From contig NC_012878.2 of the NCBI RefSeq assembly GCF_000003195.3, positions 41,767,248 to 41,831,247 on the forward strand: a stretch of 64,000 nucleotides of DNA, given 5' to 3'. This document shows, piece after piece, positions 21,964 through 34,215 of the stretch (positions are counted from its first letter, which is position 1; every line of letters starts with the position of its first letter). The stretch is from Sorghum bicolor (Eukaryota; Streptophyta; Magnoliopsida; Poales; Poaceae). Below the pieces are notes generated by a model that was given only the letters and a program-made list of their open reading frames with translations, was not told the origin of the DNA and searched no databases. The translations under genes were made by a program, and so were the position numbers.

Positions 21964-23483
21964 TGAAAGGATCAAGATGCCCAAGAGGGGGGGTGAATTG
22001 GGCTTCTCTAAAAATTTAAGCAACCTACAAGCTCCAATTCAACCCCTTGTGCCTAGTGTGACCTAGAGAGCTACTGGATAAAAGTTTTGCAACCTAGTTC
22101 CAATCCTATTCTAGCATGCCAATTCTAAGAATGTAAAAGCACAAAGTAAATGCTAGAAAGTAAAGGAGTAGTGGAAGAAAGTGCTCGGAGATGTTTTGCC
22201 GAGGTATCGGAGAGTCGCCACTCTCCACTAGTCCTCGTTGGAGCACCCGCGCAAGGGTCTTGCTCCCCCTTGGTCCGCGCAAGGACCAAGTGCTCTCTAC
22301 GGGCTGATTCTTCGACACTCCGTCGCGGTGAATCGCCCAAAACCGCTCACAAGCTTGACACGAGCCACCCACAAGAACTCCGGGCGGTCTTCGTGCCTCC
22401 AATTACCACCGAACCGTCTAGGTGATGGCGATCACCAAGAGTAACAAGCAAAGAACTCTCACTTGACCCAAACAAGGCACTAGAGAGTGGTGGATGCACA
22501 CTTGACTCTTGGAACTCACTAGAGAAGGATTCTCTCAAGAAATCACTCAAATCTCAATCCTCTCTAGGCTCTTTGCAACTCTCTTGCTCCACAACAAGTT
22601 TCTCTGATGTTCAAATGGGCAAGAGAGGTCTCATGGACGAGGTGGAGGAGTATAAATACTATCCACGAAGTCCAAAGGTCGGCCAACCATTTTCCACTGA
22701 AAACGGGGTCACCGGACGCACATTATGTTGCACCGGACGCACTGCACCGAGCGTCCGGTGCTTCATAACGGCTAACTGTACTTCTCTCTGACAGGTCACC
22801 GGACGCTAACTCCCAGCGTTCGGTGCTCAGGGGAACTTTACAAGCTCCCAGCGCATGGGACCGGACGCTACCCGGTGTGTCCGGTGCTCAGGGGCACTTT
22901 ACAAGCTCCCTGGGTATGGGACCGGACGCTGCCCGGTGCGTCTGGTGCTAGCGTCCGGTGCCTAACCCTAGGCACGGCACTGTTCTAACGGCTAAGGACC
23001 TCACCGGACGCACTCACAGAGCGTCCGGTGCATCGTCCGGTGCCCCTTTGGGCACCCAAACTTCGTCGAAACGCGATCGCTCTAAAACGAAGTTGGTTTC
23101 TCTCGATCTAAGGACTATCTCTGAGCTGCCTAGTGCTAGGTTTACCAAGTGCGCACCACACCTAAACCTAAAGCCTTGCCTAAGTCAAGCTACTAGATCA
23201 AAGCCCCTCTTAATAGTACGGTTAAAGGAAAACAAAGTCCTAAACTACTCTAAGTGCCCTTCTTCACCATATGGCACTTAGACCTAGTCTAGTTTTGACG
23301 ATGTCCATCCATCAAAAACCGAGAACGATTTCCACTATTAAGTTGGCATGTACGTCCCTGTCCATCGTGTACCTATTTACCATGACCTTACCTATGACTT
23401 TGCCTCTGCAAAACACACGTTAGTCATAGTAATCAATAATGTCATTAATCACCGAAATCACTAGGGGCCTAGATGCTCTTTCA
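21964..23483 (-). repeat. Element S 5' LTR
   Basis: Partner of 6341-7885. TG is at 21964 and CA at 23483, followed by the target duplication ggatt. The palindrome cluster is at 22710-23043 and is one repeat block shorter than in the 3' LTR. Confidence 0.95.
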
Positions 23484-23967
23484 GGATTTTTTTTACAATT
23501 ATCCTTATATGCTCAATACAAAAGGTAATGTTGCAAATAATTAAAAGCTCATGTTACGATCTGATCAGTGCTTATTTTAGAACACTAAGCTTGTCCTTGG
23601 GAAACCATCAATTTATGTCGGCGAAGTGGTTTCCCCTCCAACGCTGACCTATAACAAGATCAACTCAATGAGATCTACAATATTTATTATATACATATGC
23701 ATCGACAACCGCCCTTTTAAAGTTTTTATAGATAGAAAGGAAGAGGGGGTTGGAGATCTCGAATGTGGTGATGTTGGAGAGACCAATGGATTGGGAAGAT
23801 GTTACATATGAGCATGGAGCAAATGAAGTGGCTATGAAATAAATTTCATGCTCATTAATGTTTGGAGTAAAATCCATGTGGTATGGTGAAAATGGTAAGG
23901 TGAGTGTGATAAAAAAAAGAAAAAGGATACACGGACGACTTGGTTTGAAACTAGCACAGCTACCGTT
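23484..23967 (-). other. Element A 5' leader, PBS-proximal part
   Basis: Continues the A leader after the S insertion. It is non-coding and AT-rich. Confidence 0.7.
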
Positions 23968-23984
23968 CCCCAGCAACGGCGCCA
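23968..23984 (-). other. Element A primer-binding site (tRNA-Asp)
   Basis: The plus strand reads CCCCAGCAACGGCGCCA, one mismatch to the plant tRNA-Asp 3' end including CCA, seven bases from the LTR. Confidence 0.85.
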
Positions 23985-23991
23985 GAAAGCT

Positions 23992-25082
23992 TGTTGGGTA
24001 TTTTAAACGCAAACAGAAAAATCCACAAGTGCACGGATACCGATGTAGCCTTCACCCGGGAGTATTCCACAGTATCGATTTTCCACAGGGAACGTGAGTG
24101 TACTAATTAAGATTCAAGATCGCCCAAGGATAACTATATAATTATTTTTGGTGGGAAGAGAGAAAGTTTCCTGAGAGTTCTCTAGTTGATCTAAGAATCA
24201 AGAATTACTCCAAAGGTATTTATTTCGGGACATCAGAACACTAACCAAAGAAAGAGATGAGAAGGGGGCTAGGAAGCTCTGACTACGGTCCTACAAACAC
24301 CGATCCGAATGAGGTGGAATATGTCGACCGTTAGGGCTGTCACTACCCTAGGGCTACCACAACAATCCGCAGGATTGGGTGCAATTCCAGGTAATTGCAA
24401 GACTAAACACCACGTCTAATCTATTAATCACTACTCTAGCGTTATAAAGACTAGAGCACTTGATGCAAGCGGGAATCCAATAAATAACTTGAATGTAAAT
24501 AAAAGTAATTAAAGAACTCAGGAATTATGAATTGAAGAACTTGGAGAACGATGAAGAACGAACCAGTTGCTCCAAAAGTATCATGTTGAGGAAGATCCGA
24601 CAGATCCGGCTCCTCCTCCGCTCTCCTCTTCTCTCTCCCTATTTTCTAGATTACAACTAGAACTAACTAGAACTAGAACTAGAACTAGATGAACTAGAGG
24701 GATCCTCTCTACTTGGATGAAGAATTGAAACCCTAGCTTTGATTCTATAGAAGAGGTATGATCTCTAGGGGCCAGGGGGACTTGCTTATATAGTCTTTTC
24801 AGATGAATCTAGGCCGTCGGATCAAACCAACATTGATTGAACGGTTATCCTTGATCCTTTATGTCGGTGGAGCGTGATCCGCGAGATGGGTCCGAATTGG
24901 ACACTATAGGAGGGCGGGCGCCCTGTTCCTTAGGGCGGGCGCCCTGGGCTAGGCCCCGTTCGGCCTCTGCTTCGTTCCTGTGGCTTCTGGAGTCTTCTAG
25001 ATAATATAAAATTGCACGGCACGTTAATATCTCTATGTAAACCCGATGTGTGGGCCTTTCCTCTATATTTCCTGATAACCCC
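23992..25082 (-). repeat. Element A 5' LTR, outer part
   Basis: Homologous to 429-1513. It carries two GGGCGCCC palindromes (24916-24923 and 24937-24944) where the partner LTR has one, a roughly 21-bp duplication or loss. Element B interrupts it at the target acccc (25078-25082). Confidence 0.92.
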
Positions 25083-26588
25083 TGTTGACACTAGCTAACA
25101 CCACTTAGATACTAGGTTGTCATCCCTAGCATGGCGCCAGGGTGTACAAAGGTATTTATAAATGTAAAGGCTCTCTAGAAAATAATCTATTCTATCCGCA
25201 AGCGCACAGATAAAACACCTCATTGTAGCATTTCACCAGGATAAGTATTCCAGGTATCGTTATTTATAATTTTGCTCAAGGGATCTCAAGAAGATGGAAT
25301 TAAATCAAAGGGGCAAAATCTATCAAGGCATAGACTAGAGATAAACTTGCAAGAAGATGATTACTAATAAGAAACTCGTCACACAGTCACATACTTTAGC
25401 AGAGGGTAAACCATAAAGATAATGATAATAAAGTATAAGTTCATGGGTAGATAACACAGCGATTAGAAAATAGACTACTCCTCATATATGTAGGTGATGT
25501 CGGATTAGCTAGAGAATGGATTCTAAGTTATCTACTAACTACTAAGTCATAATCCACTCTAGTTATCTACAAGATCATATATAGCATAAAAGACTCTTCA
25601 TTCATGTATAAGGAACATTGATAAACTAAATCAGAGCATCGCATGACTTACTCCACAATACCGGTTCTGCCTGTCCTATCAACGGAGGGTGGACTATATA
25701 AGAATCAACGAAGCTGTCACTATCGCGAACTACCACATGACTCGGCCAATAGGATACATTTGCAGATAAATAACATCTAAGCACCACGCTCACATGTGAT
25801 CTATCACCTAACTCCCTCGCGTCAAGAGCTAAGCGCTTTGCAAACTTATACATAAACTCATTATCAATTAGAACTATATCAAATATAGAACTAGAGCAAA
25901 CTAAGAACATAATAATTAAAGACATAATGCAATTAGAACAATAGAATTAGAGAAAGATATGAATAATACCAATCTTTATTACCGAAGATCCGAATCCAGA
26001 GCGTAGTGCTCTACTTCTCTAATTGCTATCTAATCAAACCTCTAAACTTGAAGGATTAGGGAGTAGCTAATTCTAATTCTCTGTGGGAGAGAAGCTCTAA
26101 ACCCTAACTTTGATGGCTACCTCTGAATAATGATTTCTCCTCTCTTCCTCCAGGGGCCAGGGGGTCTGGTTTTATAGTCCCCTCAAGTGAACGTGAGCCA
26201 TTGGATCAAACCGACATAGATTGTATGGTTTAGATTGATCCTTTAGGTCGGTGGAGCGTTGTCCCGAAGCAGAGTCCTGATTGGACTTCTACCCTTGGCG
26301 GGCGCCAAAGGGGGGTGGGCGGGCGCCCTGCCCCCGAGCCCGAATCGCTTCCCGTGGCTTCTGGATCCTTCTAGATTGAGGAAAATTGCGCGGCACGTAA
26401 TTATGTCGTCGTAAACATGACATGTGGGCCTTCTCTCCATATTTTCTGATAAACCCCTGTAGAAATAGATAAACACCAAAACTCGTGGAATTCTGTCAGA
26501 TAAAACCCTAATTCTAGATGTTTGCTTCATATTGATCCTTTTTCATGTTTATTTGATTATTAATTTTAGTACTTAAGGACCGTCAACA
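25083..26588 (-). repeat. Element B 3' LTR
   Basis: TG at 25083 and CA at 26588. A minus-strand TATAAAA lies at 26170-26176, with GC palindromes at 26301-26306 and 26321-26328 about 130-150 bp upstream of it. The terminal 150 bp resemble LTR A, so A and B are one superfamily. Confidence 0.93.
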
Positions 26589-26602
26589 AACTCCCCCAAG
26601 CT
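26589..26602 (-). other. Element B polypurine tract
   Basis: The minus strand reads GCTTGGGGGAGTTT directly before the 3' LTR. Confidence 0.75.
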
Positions 26603-28510
26603 TACCCTTTGCTCGTCCCTGAGCAAACAGCTAAACTCAGACGGATCAGGAGTTGCTTCGATGTTTTCTTTCCTGACAGGCACACATGCTTTTACATAAA
26701 AATTCTTCCAGATTAGAGTGAAGTGTTATGGAGTTTAGTACCTGCACTTAAATCTTAAGTAATCAAAAGACAAAATAGTTAAGTCAAGCACTATCCCTCC
26801 TGTCTATACTTCACCTTTGTTCCAGAGTTTTTCATTAGTTTTCAAAATAAAACTCAGAGTTCCCAGCAATGATTCTCTCAAGTCTCTCTATATGTGGTAT
26901 TTGTGGATCCTTACCATGATATCACTTACCTATAGCTAATGGAATATTTAAGTGGAGCTCATAGGAGTGAAAACAGCTCATACATATGTTGTCTAATCGA
27001 GCCATGGATCCAAAGGAACTCAGCATATAATTAAATCAAGATGTGCATGTGTGGTGGAGTAAATGATAGTGATGATGAAAATGCATAAGTGATAATAAAA
27101 CTTAGTTCTCATTGCTCCTTATATTGCTATCTCTTCTCTTCTTTGATCTTTGCTTTGGGAGAACATGGGCTATCTTTTTCTCTTTCTTTTTTTTCAGGTG
27201 GGTAGTAGATACCCCTAATTCTACTATCGGACACTTGTCCATTTTTTTCGCTCAAGTGGGTATTTTTTGTACCCCTAATTCTACTTCGGACACTTGTCCA
27301 TTTTTACCTCTCGTCTCACTCTTTTTCTTTCTTTTCCGAGGTTCCGGGCACTTGCCCCTTTTTATTTCCTCGTATATTTTTGCATAACCCATGCCTCTTC
27401 TGCATTAAATCTTTTTAGAGAGAGAGAATAACAATACTTGGGACAGTGAGTGATAATATATTTTTAGCAATTTTAATGATCGATGATGAATGCTGTGGTT
27501 GATGTGTGCAAGTGAATATCTTAATTTAACCACATGAAAAGCTCCTAAGGGTCTACACAGCTCGATCAAACTCAATGTAAGTATAGTAAAAGATGTTATA
27601 GCAAGTATGGCTGTGGTAGGTAGTTTTGTTATGCTAGGAACTCATCATGTGATTTGTAAGTTTTTAAAATAAATCTCCAGAACTTAGTGTAGTAGGAACA
27701 AGATAAACAGTAGCTCAACTTTATATCATGACTTTCTCTTACCTAGACTTTAGTTTTATGCTTCCCAAAGATAGTAAGTTTAGTTTTAGTAATTCCTGGA
27801 AGAACTCTAATATAAAAGCTAGGTACTTGTAAGTAAGCAAACAGAGCAACTGTTCATTATTTCCATCATGCATATTTTTGATCTTTTTATTTTTTCTAGA
27901 GATTAAACTTAGCAGAAAAATAAAGCACACTTATCTACACATTCTTTTTATTTTGTTTTCATGTTTATAAAGTGCAGTAAATTAAAGTAAGAAAATATTT
28001 ATTTGGTTTTCTAAGTTTTTTTCCTTTTAAGATAAATTAAATACTAAGATAGAATAGAATAAATGAGAAGAGCAAATAGAAACTTACTTGATAAATTTAG
28101 GGAGGAACTCCCCCAAGCTGGATGTTGACGTCGGTCTTACCCGATGTTCCAGAACCGCATCATGGTTGTGATGTTGTCGTTCATTGTTGTTGTATCTTGT
28201 CTCAGCTCTTGCACTGCAGCGGCATGGTCCTGGTTCCATTTTTGTTGCTCTTCTAGGTGTCTTCCATGTTCTGCTTGCATGTTCTGGATGTCGAGGAGGG
28301 TGTTGTCGGTACGAGTGAAGAAAGCACCGGCCTCTTGATAGTAGTCATTCGTGAAGGCGTAGGAGGCGTCGGAGTATCGTCCTGCATCAAATTGGGGTGG
28401 AGGTCTGGATCCTGAAGCTCCATATCAAGTGCGTTCTCGGTGAGTGGTTATCCTTTCAGATGCCACTCGCTGTGGAGTTCTCTGGTTCACTGGTGTTGTT
28501 GCAATCTCAA
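26603..28510. other. Element B 3' non-coding region
   Basis: No supportable gene. It shares blocks with A 1661-3400, including two copies of the phrase gggta...tacccctaattcta plus cacttgtccattttt (27200-27250 and 27260-27310), and the ccccaagctgga motif near 28110. Confidence 0.6.
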
Positions 28511-29506
28511 TCAAAAAGTTTTGTGCACAACGTAGAGGCCAAGGTTCGGGTTAGGTAACCGAATCTTGCCTTTATCATCATATAGCATATACATTATATT
28601 CCCCTCTTTCTTTAACATCCGAGCTTGTCTAAATGTGTCATAGCCATGATAAATTCTTAATTCTTCTATGAAGTCCAACGATGAATTTTCTAGTAAGTGA
28701 AGATTAGTGGCTAGACGAGTGATAAGTGAAGTACATCCTACTGGTCCCTGCAGACTAGGTATACTAAGCCAATGTGAAACTAATAATGTAACAGGTGAAG
28801 TAGGTACTTTACTAATAGCAGCATATAAAAGTTGTAAATCTCCTACTCTTACTTTCCTAATATCATCGCGATAGAAAAGATTGTACCCAAGCCATTTGTG
28901 GAACATCCTAAGAGTGGGGTGTTCCATGTCACTGGTTCGGGCTTGACTATAAAAATTATCTCTAGATATTTCTCTCCAAAACTGGTGTCTCTCAAAGTTG
29001 GGTAAATCGGAGTCAATGTTCAGGATGCATCTTGAAGAGAAACCACGATGGTCGCTCAGATCCCTCCAAGATAACATAATTTCCTGTTTAAACATCCGAA
29101 AAACAATTCCCCCCTCATAGTATTGTAAGGTGCAAAGAAATTCGAGGGTGAGAAGACGAGAACCCAGCTCAGTTATATTCCAAAAAATTGTCCAACCCAT
29201 CATCTGAAAAATTAAGTCAAATTCAGTGTCCATACCTGTTTCTCGTAGTAGGATTGGATCGATAGTAGGGGTGTGAATGAAATCTTTGTTCTTCAATTGC
29301 TGATAAACTTCCTTCTCTCTTCGGGTCTTCAGTCCAAGGTCTCCTATCTTGAGAAGGACCTTAACTTGCTGGCCTGATGAAGATGATGGAGCTTGTGTGG
29401 GTGTCGGGTCGACGCTCATCTCTGATGGCTGTGAGGAGTGTCGGGCGGAACTCCTTGTACCAATGTTCTTGAGAGCCTTCCCTGCATTCTTCACCTTCTT
29501 AAACAT
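28511..29506 (-). CDS. ATHILA ORF1-type protein of element B, 331 aa
   Basis: The ORF is open from 29533, but the first ATG is at 29506 (MFKKVKNAGKALK). A splice acceptor TTTTGTTTGCAG|G sits two bases before that ATG, so the translated start is probably there. The N-terminus is basic and the next stretch is rich in S, P and Q. The body carries MGWTIFWNITELGSRLLTLE, EFLCTLQYYEGG and HPTLRMFHKWLGYNLFYRDD, which match my memory of the ATHILA ORF1 family (the env-position ORF of Athila retrotransposons). No stop or frameshift is visible, unlike in gag. It has its own TATA-like promoter block at 29846-29882. The function is unknown. I see no clear transmembrane helix. Confidence 0.8.
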   Translation of the reverse strand: MFKKVKNAGKALKNIGTRSSARHSSQPSEMSVDPTPTQAPSSSSGQQVKVLLKIGDLGLKTRREKEVYQQLKNKDFIHTPTIDPILLRETGMDTEFDLIFQMMGWTIFWNITELGSRLLTLEFLCTLQYYEGGIVFRMFKQEIMLSWRDLSDHRGFSSRCILNIDSDLPNFERHQFWREISRDNFYSQARTSDMEHPTLRMFHKWLGYNLFYRDDIRKVRVGDLQLLYAAISKVPTSPVTLLVSHWLSIPSLQGPVGCTSLITRLATNLHLLENSSLDFIEELRIYHGYDTFRQARMLKKEGNIMYMLYDDKGKIRLPNPNLGLYVVHKTF

Positions 29507-29507
29507 C

Positions 29508-29882
29508 CTGCAAACAAAAGTTGGCAAAAACACAACTGGTGGAAAATGTGAGATAAAATGTTAGTGGTCAGCTGTCCAGAGTGTCAGTAGTCCAGGGGTT
29601 AATCGTTCAAGACAAGTTTCTATTTTGATAGAGCCTCCCCCTAAACAACTTTTACTTCCGCTTAGACAACGGGATCACTACTTGCTAGGTGATAAACACT
29701 CTCTCAAAAGAACTCCCAACCTCCTCTTCCACTCTCTTCTTTCTTTCTACTTTCTTCTCTTCACTACAAGAGCTCCTTCTCGGGAAACTGAAACTTATGT
29801 GGTTTTCTGGAGTGTTTGTGTGAAGAGAAGGGGAGCTGGAGGTGGCCTTTTATAGGCTGAGCAGGGGACAGGGCGGGCGCCC
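29508..29882 (-). promoter_or_regulatory. Internal promoter-like block of B ORF1
   Basis: On the minus strand, in order: the GGGCGCCC palindrome (29875-29882), CCTATAAAAGG (29856-29846), a CT-rich leader with cttctcttcacac, then an acceptor-like TTTGCAG ending at 29508 just before the ATG. The same palindrome-then-TATA order occurs in LTRs A and B. Confidence 0.55.
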
Positions 29883-30449
29883 ACCCCTGGTGTCCATCCT
29901 GGGTGTGCCTCCTCCACATGCTTCCTTGCTTTGATCTCACGCAGAATAATATTGTGCTGGTAGTGGTTGGATGGTGGAAAGATGTCAAGTGAGTGGAAAC
30001 ATATTGGTGGATGAAATTATGTGATGGGATGTATGTGAGGTGAAGTGTATGACATGTGGGACCCAAAGAGTGTGGGTCATGCTTCTAGAAGATCAATATA
30101 AATAAATATAATGCAGGAAAATCTATGAGAATTAAAACTTAATGAAAATGATAATGGAAAATATTTTTGTGCCTCCACAATAATTAATAAATATGGGTTG
30201 TTACACACCACGAATATTATTTATATGGGGCTTTTTGATTATTATAATTATGCTATGAATATATATGACTAATGCAAGAATTAATTACGCAAGAATTAAA
30301 TATGAGAAAATTAATAATGCAGATAAATACCGATTTACCTCCCGGCGAGGGTTCGGGATTTTTAGGTCCCCCAAGCTGGACCTCCAAATCTTTTAATCTT
30401 CTGAGTTACCTTCCTTCGGAGATGGTGTCTCCAGTGGTTCTTCATGAAC
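29883..30449 (-). other. Element B spacer between gag-pro and ORF1 promoter
   Basis: Non-coding. Block 30160-30235 is conserved in A and C. Block 30325-30390 (ggaggt/gaacc...ggtaaat) matches A 3780-3840 and C 61735-61790. This is where RT, RNase H and integrase would be in an autonomous Athila. Confidence 0.6.
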
Positions 30450-32396
30450 TTACTTCACTGTAGAGTCTCTCTCTGGTCTGGGTTTGAATGTGAAGTGTTC
30501 TTCTTGACCGTTTATGTTGAACTTGATTTCTCCCTTCCTAACATCAATGTGAGCATTGGCAGTGCTCAGAAATGGCCTTCCAAGGATGATGGACACTTTC
30601 GAGTCAGGACTCATGTCCAGTACTACGAAGTCTACTGGCACAAGGAAATCTCTGATCTTGACTGGAATGTTCTCGGCGATGCCCAACGGGTGTCGTACCG
30701 ATTGATCCGCTAGTTGTAGGCACATTGATGTTGGTTCTAAGGTTGCATGCTCAAGCTTTTTGTAGACTGATATTGGCATCACACTGACACTTGCTCCGAG
30801 ATCACAAAGTGCATTGTTGAAGTGTTGGTTTCCAATTGAGCAATCAATAGTGGGGCATCCGGGGTCTTCCTTCTTCTTTGGTGGTTTATTGAGGATGGCT
30901 GCACTACATTCTTCTGTCAGCTTGATAACCTCAGTGGTGGGCAGTGGTCTCTTCTTGTTAAGAATATCTCTGATGTACTTTGCATATGTAGGTACCTGTA
31001 TGGCATCGAGCAGAGGTATGTTGACATATAATTTCTGAATGACCTCTACAAACTTACCAAACTGCTCATCCGACTGCAGTCCTCTGTTTCTTCTGGGAAA
31101 TGGCAAATAGTTGGTGTCGTAGAAATCTTTCCTCATTTCTCCAGTTCTTGGTGGTTGTAGCAGATCTTCTGCTTCAACTGGACTTTCTTCTTCTATCACT
31201 GCTGGTTGCACTGGTGCTGATGTTCTTTGTTTCTCTTTTGGGTATGGGGGATCTCTGGTAGCTTTGCCTCCTCTAGTAGTTATATTCTTTACCTGCTCAA
31301 GGTTAGTAGCAACAGGCAGTGCAGCAGCTATTTTTATTAATTTAAGCTCTACCCTTTTATTAAGAGTGTTTTGCTCATCAAAGGCAGTTAGTAGAAAATC
31401 CATTTTATTGTGTATATCTTTTAGAGATGATTCATTTGTATCTAGCCTTTGTTTAACTTCATCATTAATTTTGGTTTGTTGGTTTGTTGAGCAATTATCT
31501 CTTTTAATGAAAGTTGCTTGAAAGTATTACCTGAATTCATACCTTTGCTATTGGGTTGACTAGAAGTTGGTTGATATTTGTATGTTGTCTCAATGGCCCT
31601 TTGATCTTCTTTGAACTTGGCCCTCTGGTCAATCCAATGGAGCAAATTTTCCATCTTAGTTGATAATGCATTTACTTCTTCTGGTATTTCTTCAGTTTGA
31701 TGACATTGTTGAGCTTTATCTTGGAACCAGCTTTGGTTTTCTGCTATCTTATCCAAAAGTATCTCTGCTTTTCCAGTTGTAAGCTTCAAGAATGATCCTT
31801 TAGCAGATGCATCTAGGCACTCACGAGCCTTCTGGGTTAATCCATGGTAGAAGGTCTGCATAAGTAACCAGGTGGCCATTCCATGGTGAGGACAATCTGA
31901 TATGTATCCTTGAAAACGCTCCCATGCTTCTAAAATGGCTTCTGTCTTCTACTATTGGAAACTGACAATATTTCCTCTTAAGGCAGTTGTTTTGCCTATA
32001 GGGAAAAACTTTGATAGAAAGGCATCTGACAAGTTCGTCCAGTTGTTGATGTTATCTTGATGAGTGTAGAACCACTTCCTCGCTTTTCCTTCTAGTGAGA
32101 ATGGAAAAAGGCGAAGCAGTATGATGTCTTTGTCAACTCCGTTGATGTGGATTGTGCTCCCAATCTCTAAGAAATTCTGCAAGTGTGCACTGGCATCTTC
32201 ATGCGCCTTTCCACTGAATTATGTAGCTTGTACCAAATTGATGAGGCTTGACTTGAGCTCAAACTCGGGTACTCCTTCTTCTACTGCAAATCTTGGACCA
32301 GTTGGAATGTTGTCAAGACTTGGAGCAGAGAATTCTTGCAAGGTCTTTTGTGCCATAGCTTCAGCAATTGGTAGCTAGCTTCTTCTTCTCTAGATT
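30450..32396 (-). pseudogene. gag: Athila-type gag-protease of element B
   Basis: The gag part spans about 32396-31400 and includes SLINLVQAT, LRLFPFSLEGKARKWFY and WTNLSDAFLSKFFP, the retrotransposon gag (capsid) core. The retropepsin follows in an intact 317-residue stretch (31403-30450): CPTIDCSIG, active-site CDLGASVSVMP, MCLQLADQS, ILGRPFLST. Defects are a TAA near 32219, two adjacent TAG codons (31949-31954) where relatives have glutamines, and a one-base frameshift near 31490. There is no RT downstream: the frame ends just after the protease. It cannot make a full Gag. Its RNA might still be packaged in trans through the leader. Confidence 0.85.
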
Positions 32397-32676
32397 GCTT
32401 TGGTTCTGATGATGAAGAGTTGAATGTACCCAAAGTCAATCCTGTTATACCCTGTATAAAAATATAAACATAGAAAAACAACAGGGTGAACCTGCCAAAG
32501 CAGCGGTGCCTTGTTATGATTTCTCACTTAGTAGCTGTTTTTATGCAATTATTTCTCTATAGTCTAGTCTAATATTTTATATGAATAACCTTGATTGATT
32601 TTCTGGCTTTCCTTAATATTACCCTTTTGTTCCCTTTTATGACTTATTCCTGAGGCTCATATAATTCCTATAAGTT

Positions 32677-32693
32677 CCCCGGCAACGGCGCCA
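32677..32693 (-). other. Element B primer-binding site (tRNA-Asp)
   Basis: The plus strand reads CCCCGGCAACGGCGCCA, a perfect match to the plant tRNA-Asp 3' end, eight bases from the LTR. Confidence 0.92.
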
Positions 32694-32701
32694 GAAATGC
32701 T

Positions 32702-34215
32702 TGTTGACACTAGCTAACACCACTTAGATACTAGGTTGTCATCCCTAGCATGGCGCCAGAGTGTACAAAGGTATTTATAAATGTAAAGGCTCTCTAGAAA
32801 ATAATCTATTCTATCCGCAAGCGCATAGATAAAACACCTCATTGTAGCATTTCACCAGGATAAGTATTCCAGGTATCGTTATTTATAGTTTTGCTCAAGG
32901 GATCTCAAGAAGATGGAATTAAATCAAAGGGGCAAAATCTATCAAGGCATAGACTAGAGATAAACTTGCAAGAAGATGATTACTAATAAGAAACTCGTCA
33001 CACAGTCACATACTTTAGCAGAGGGTAAACCATAAAGATAATGATAATAAAGTATAAGTTCATGGGTAGATAACACAGCGATTAGAAAATAGACTACTCC
33101 TAATATATGTAGGTGATGTCGGATTAGCTAGAGAATGGATTCTAAGTTATCTACTAACTACTAAGTCATAATCTACTCTAGTTATCTACAAGATCATATA
33201 TAGCATAAAAGACTCTTCATTCATGTATAAGGAACATTGATAAAGTAAATCAGAGCATCGCATGACTTACTCCACAATACCGGTTCTGCCTGTCCTATCA
33301 ACGGAGGGTGGACTATATAAGAATCAACGAAGCTGTCACTATCGCGAACTACCACACGACTCGGCCAATAGGATAAATTTGTAGATAAATAACATCTAAG
33401 CACCACGCTCACATGTGATCTATCACCTAACTCCCTCGCGTCAAGAGCTAAGCGCTTTGCAAACTTATACATAAACTCATTATCAATTAGAACTATATCA
33501 AATATAGAACTAGAGCAAACTAAGAACATAATAATTAAAGACATAATGCAATTAGAACAATAGAATTAGAGAAAGATATGAATAATACCAATCTTTATTA
33601 CCGAAGATCCGAATCCAGAGCGTAGTGCTCTAATTCTCTAATTGTTATCTAATCAACCTGTAAACTTGAAGGATTAGGGAGTAGCTAATTCTAATTCTCT
33701 GTGGGAGAGAGATCTAGACCCTAACTTTGATGGCTACCTCTGAATAATGATTTCTCCTCTCCTCCTCCAGGGGCTAGGGGGTCTGGTTTTATAGTCCCCT
33801 CAAGTGAACGTGAGCCATTGGATCAAACCGACATAGATTGTATGGTTTAGATTGATCCTTTAGGTCGGTGGAGCATTGTCCCAAAGCAGAGTCCCGATCC
33901 AACTCCTGGCCAGGGCGGGCGCCCAAGGGGGGTGGGCGGGCGCCCTGCCCCTGAGCCCGAATCGCTTCCCGTTCGTTCCCGTGGCTTCTGGATTCTTCTA
34001 GAATGAGGAAAATTGCGCGGCACGTAATTATCTCGTTGTAAACATGACATGTGGGCCTTCTCTCCATATTTTCTGATAAACCCTTGCAGAAATAGATAAA
34101 CACCAAAACTCGTGGAATTCTGTCAGATAAAACCCTAATTCTAGATGTTTGCTTCATATTGATCCTTTTTCATGTTTATTGGATTATTAATTTTAGTACT
34201 TAAGGACCGTCAACA
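32702..34215 (-). repeat. Element B 5' LTR
   Basis: Partner of 25083-26588. TG is at 32702 and CA at 34215. The TATA box is 33787-33793 on the minus strand. GGGCGCCC occurs at 33917-33924 and 33938-33945. Confidence 0.93.

Larger units (their letters stand above)
6341..23483 (-). mobile_element. Element S: full-length Sirevirus (Ty1/copia, Maximus/SIRE type)
   Basis: Two matching LTRs (6341-7885 and 21964-23483), a 5-bp target duplication ggatt (6336-6340 and 23484-23488), a tRNA-iMet PBS, a long gag, copia-order pol (protease, integrase, RT, RNase H), an env-position ORF after pol, CACCGGAC...GTCCGGTG palindromes and two polypurine tracts. These are the hallmarks of Sireviruses. It carries two frameshifts in pol, and a solo LTR (9834-13794) splits its env-like gene. 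It is dead now but structurally complete. Confidence 0.95.
25083..34215 (-). mobile_element. Element B: non-autonomous Athila-type element (gag-pro plus ORF1, no RT/IN)
   Basis: LTRs are at 25083-26588 and 32702-34215. The target duplication acccc (25078-25082 and 34216-34220) places it inside the 5' LTR of A. It has a tRNA-Asp PBS and a PPT. Internal coding runs gag-protease, then directly an ATHILA ORF1-type gene. RT, RNase H and integrase are absent, so mobility would depend on proteins from an autonomous relative. Confidence 0.92.

Noticed and set aside
32677..32693. Possible tRNA-Asp gene
   Set aside because: Only the last 17 bases match, next to an LTR and in the right orientation. It is a primer-binding site.
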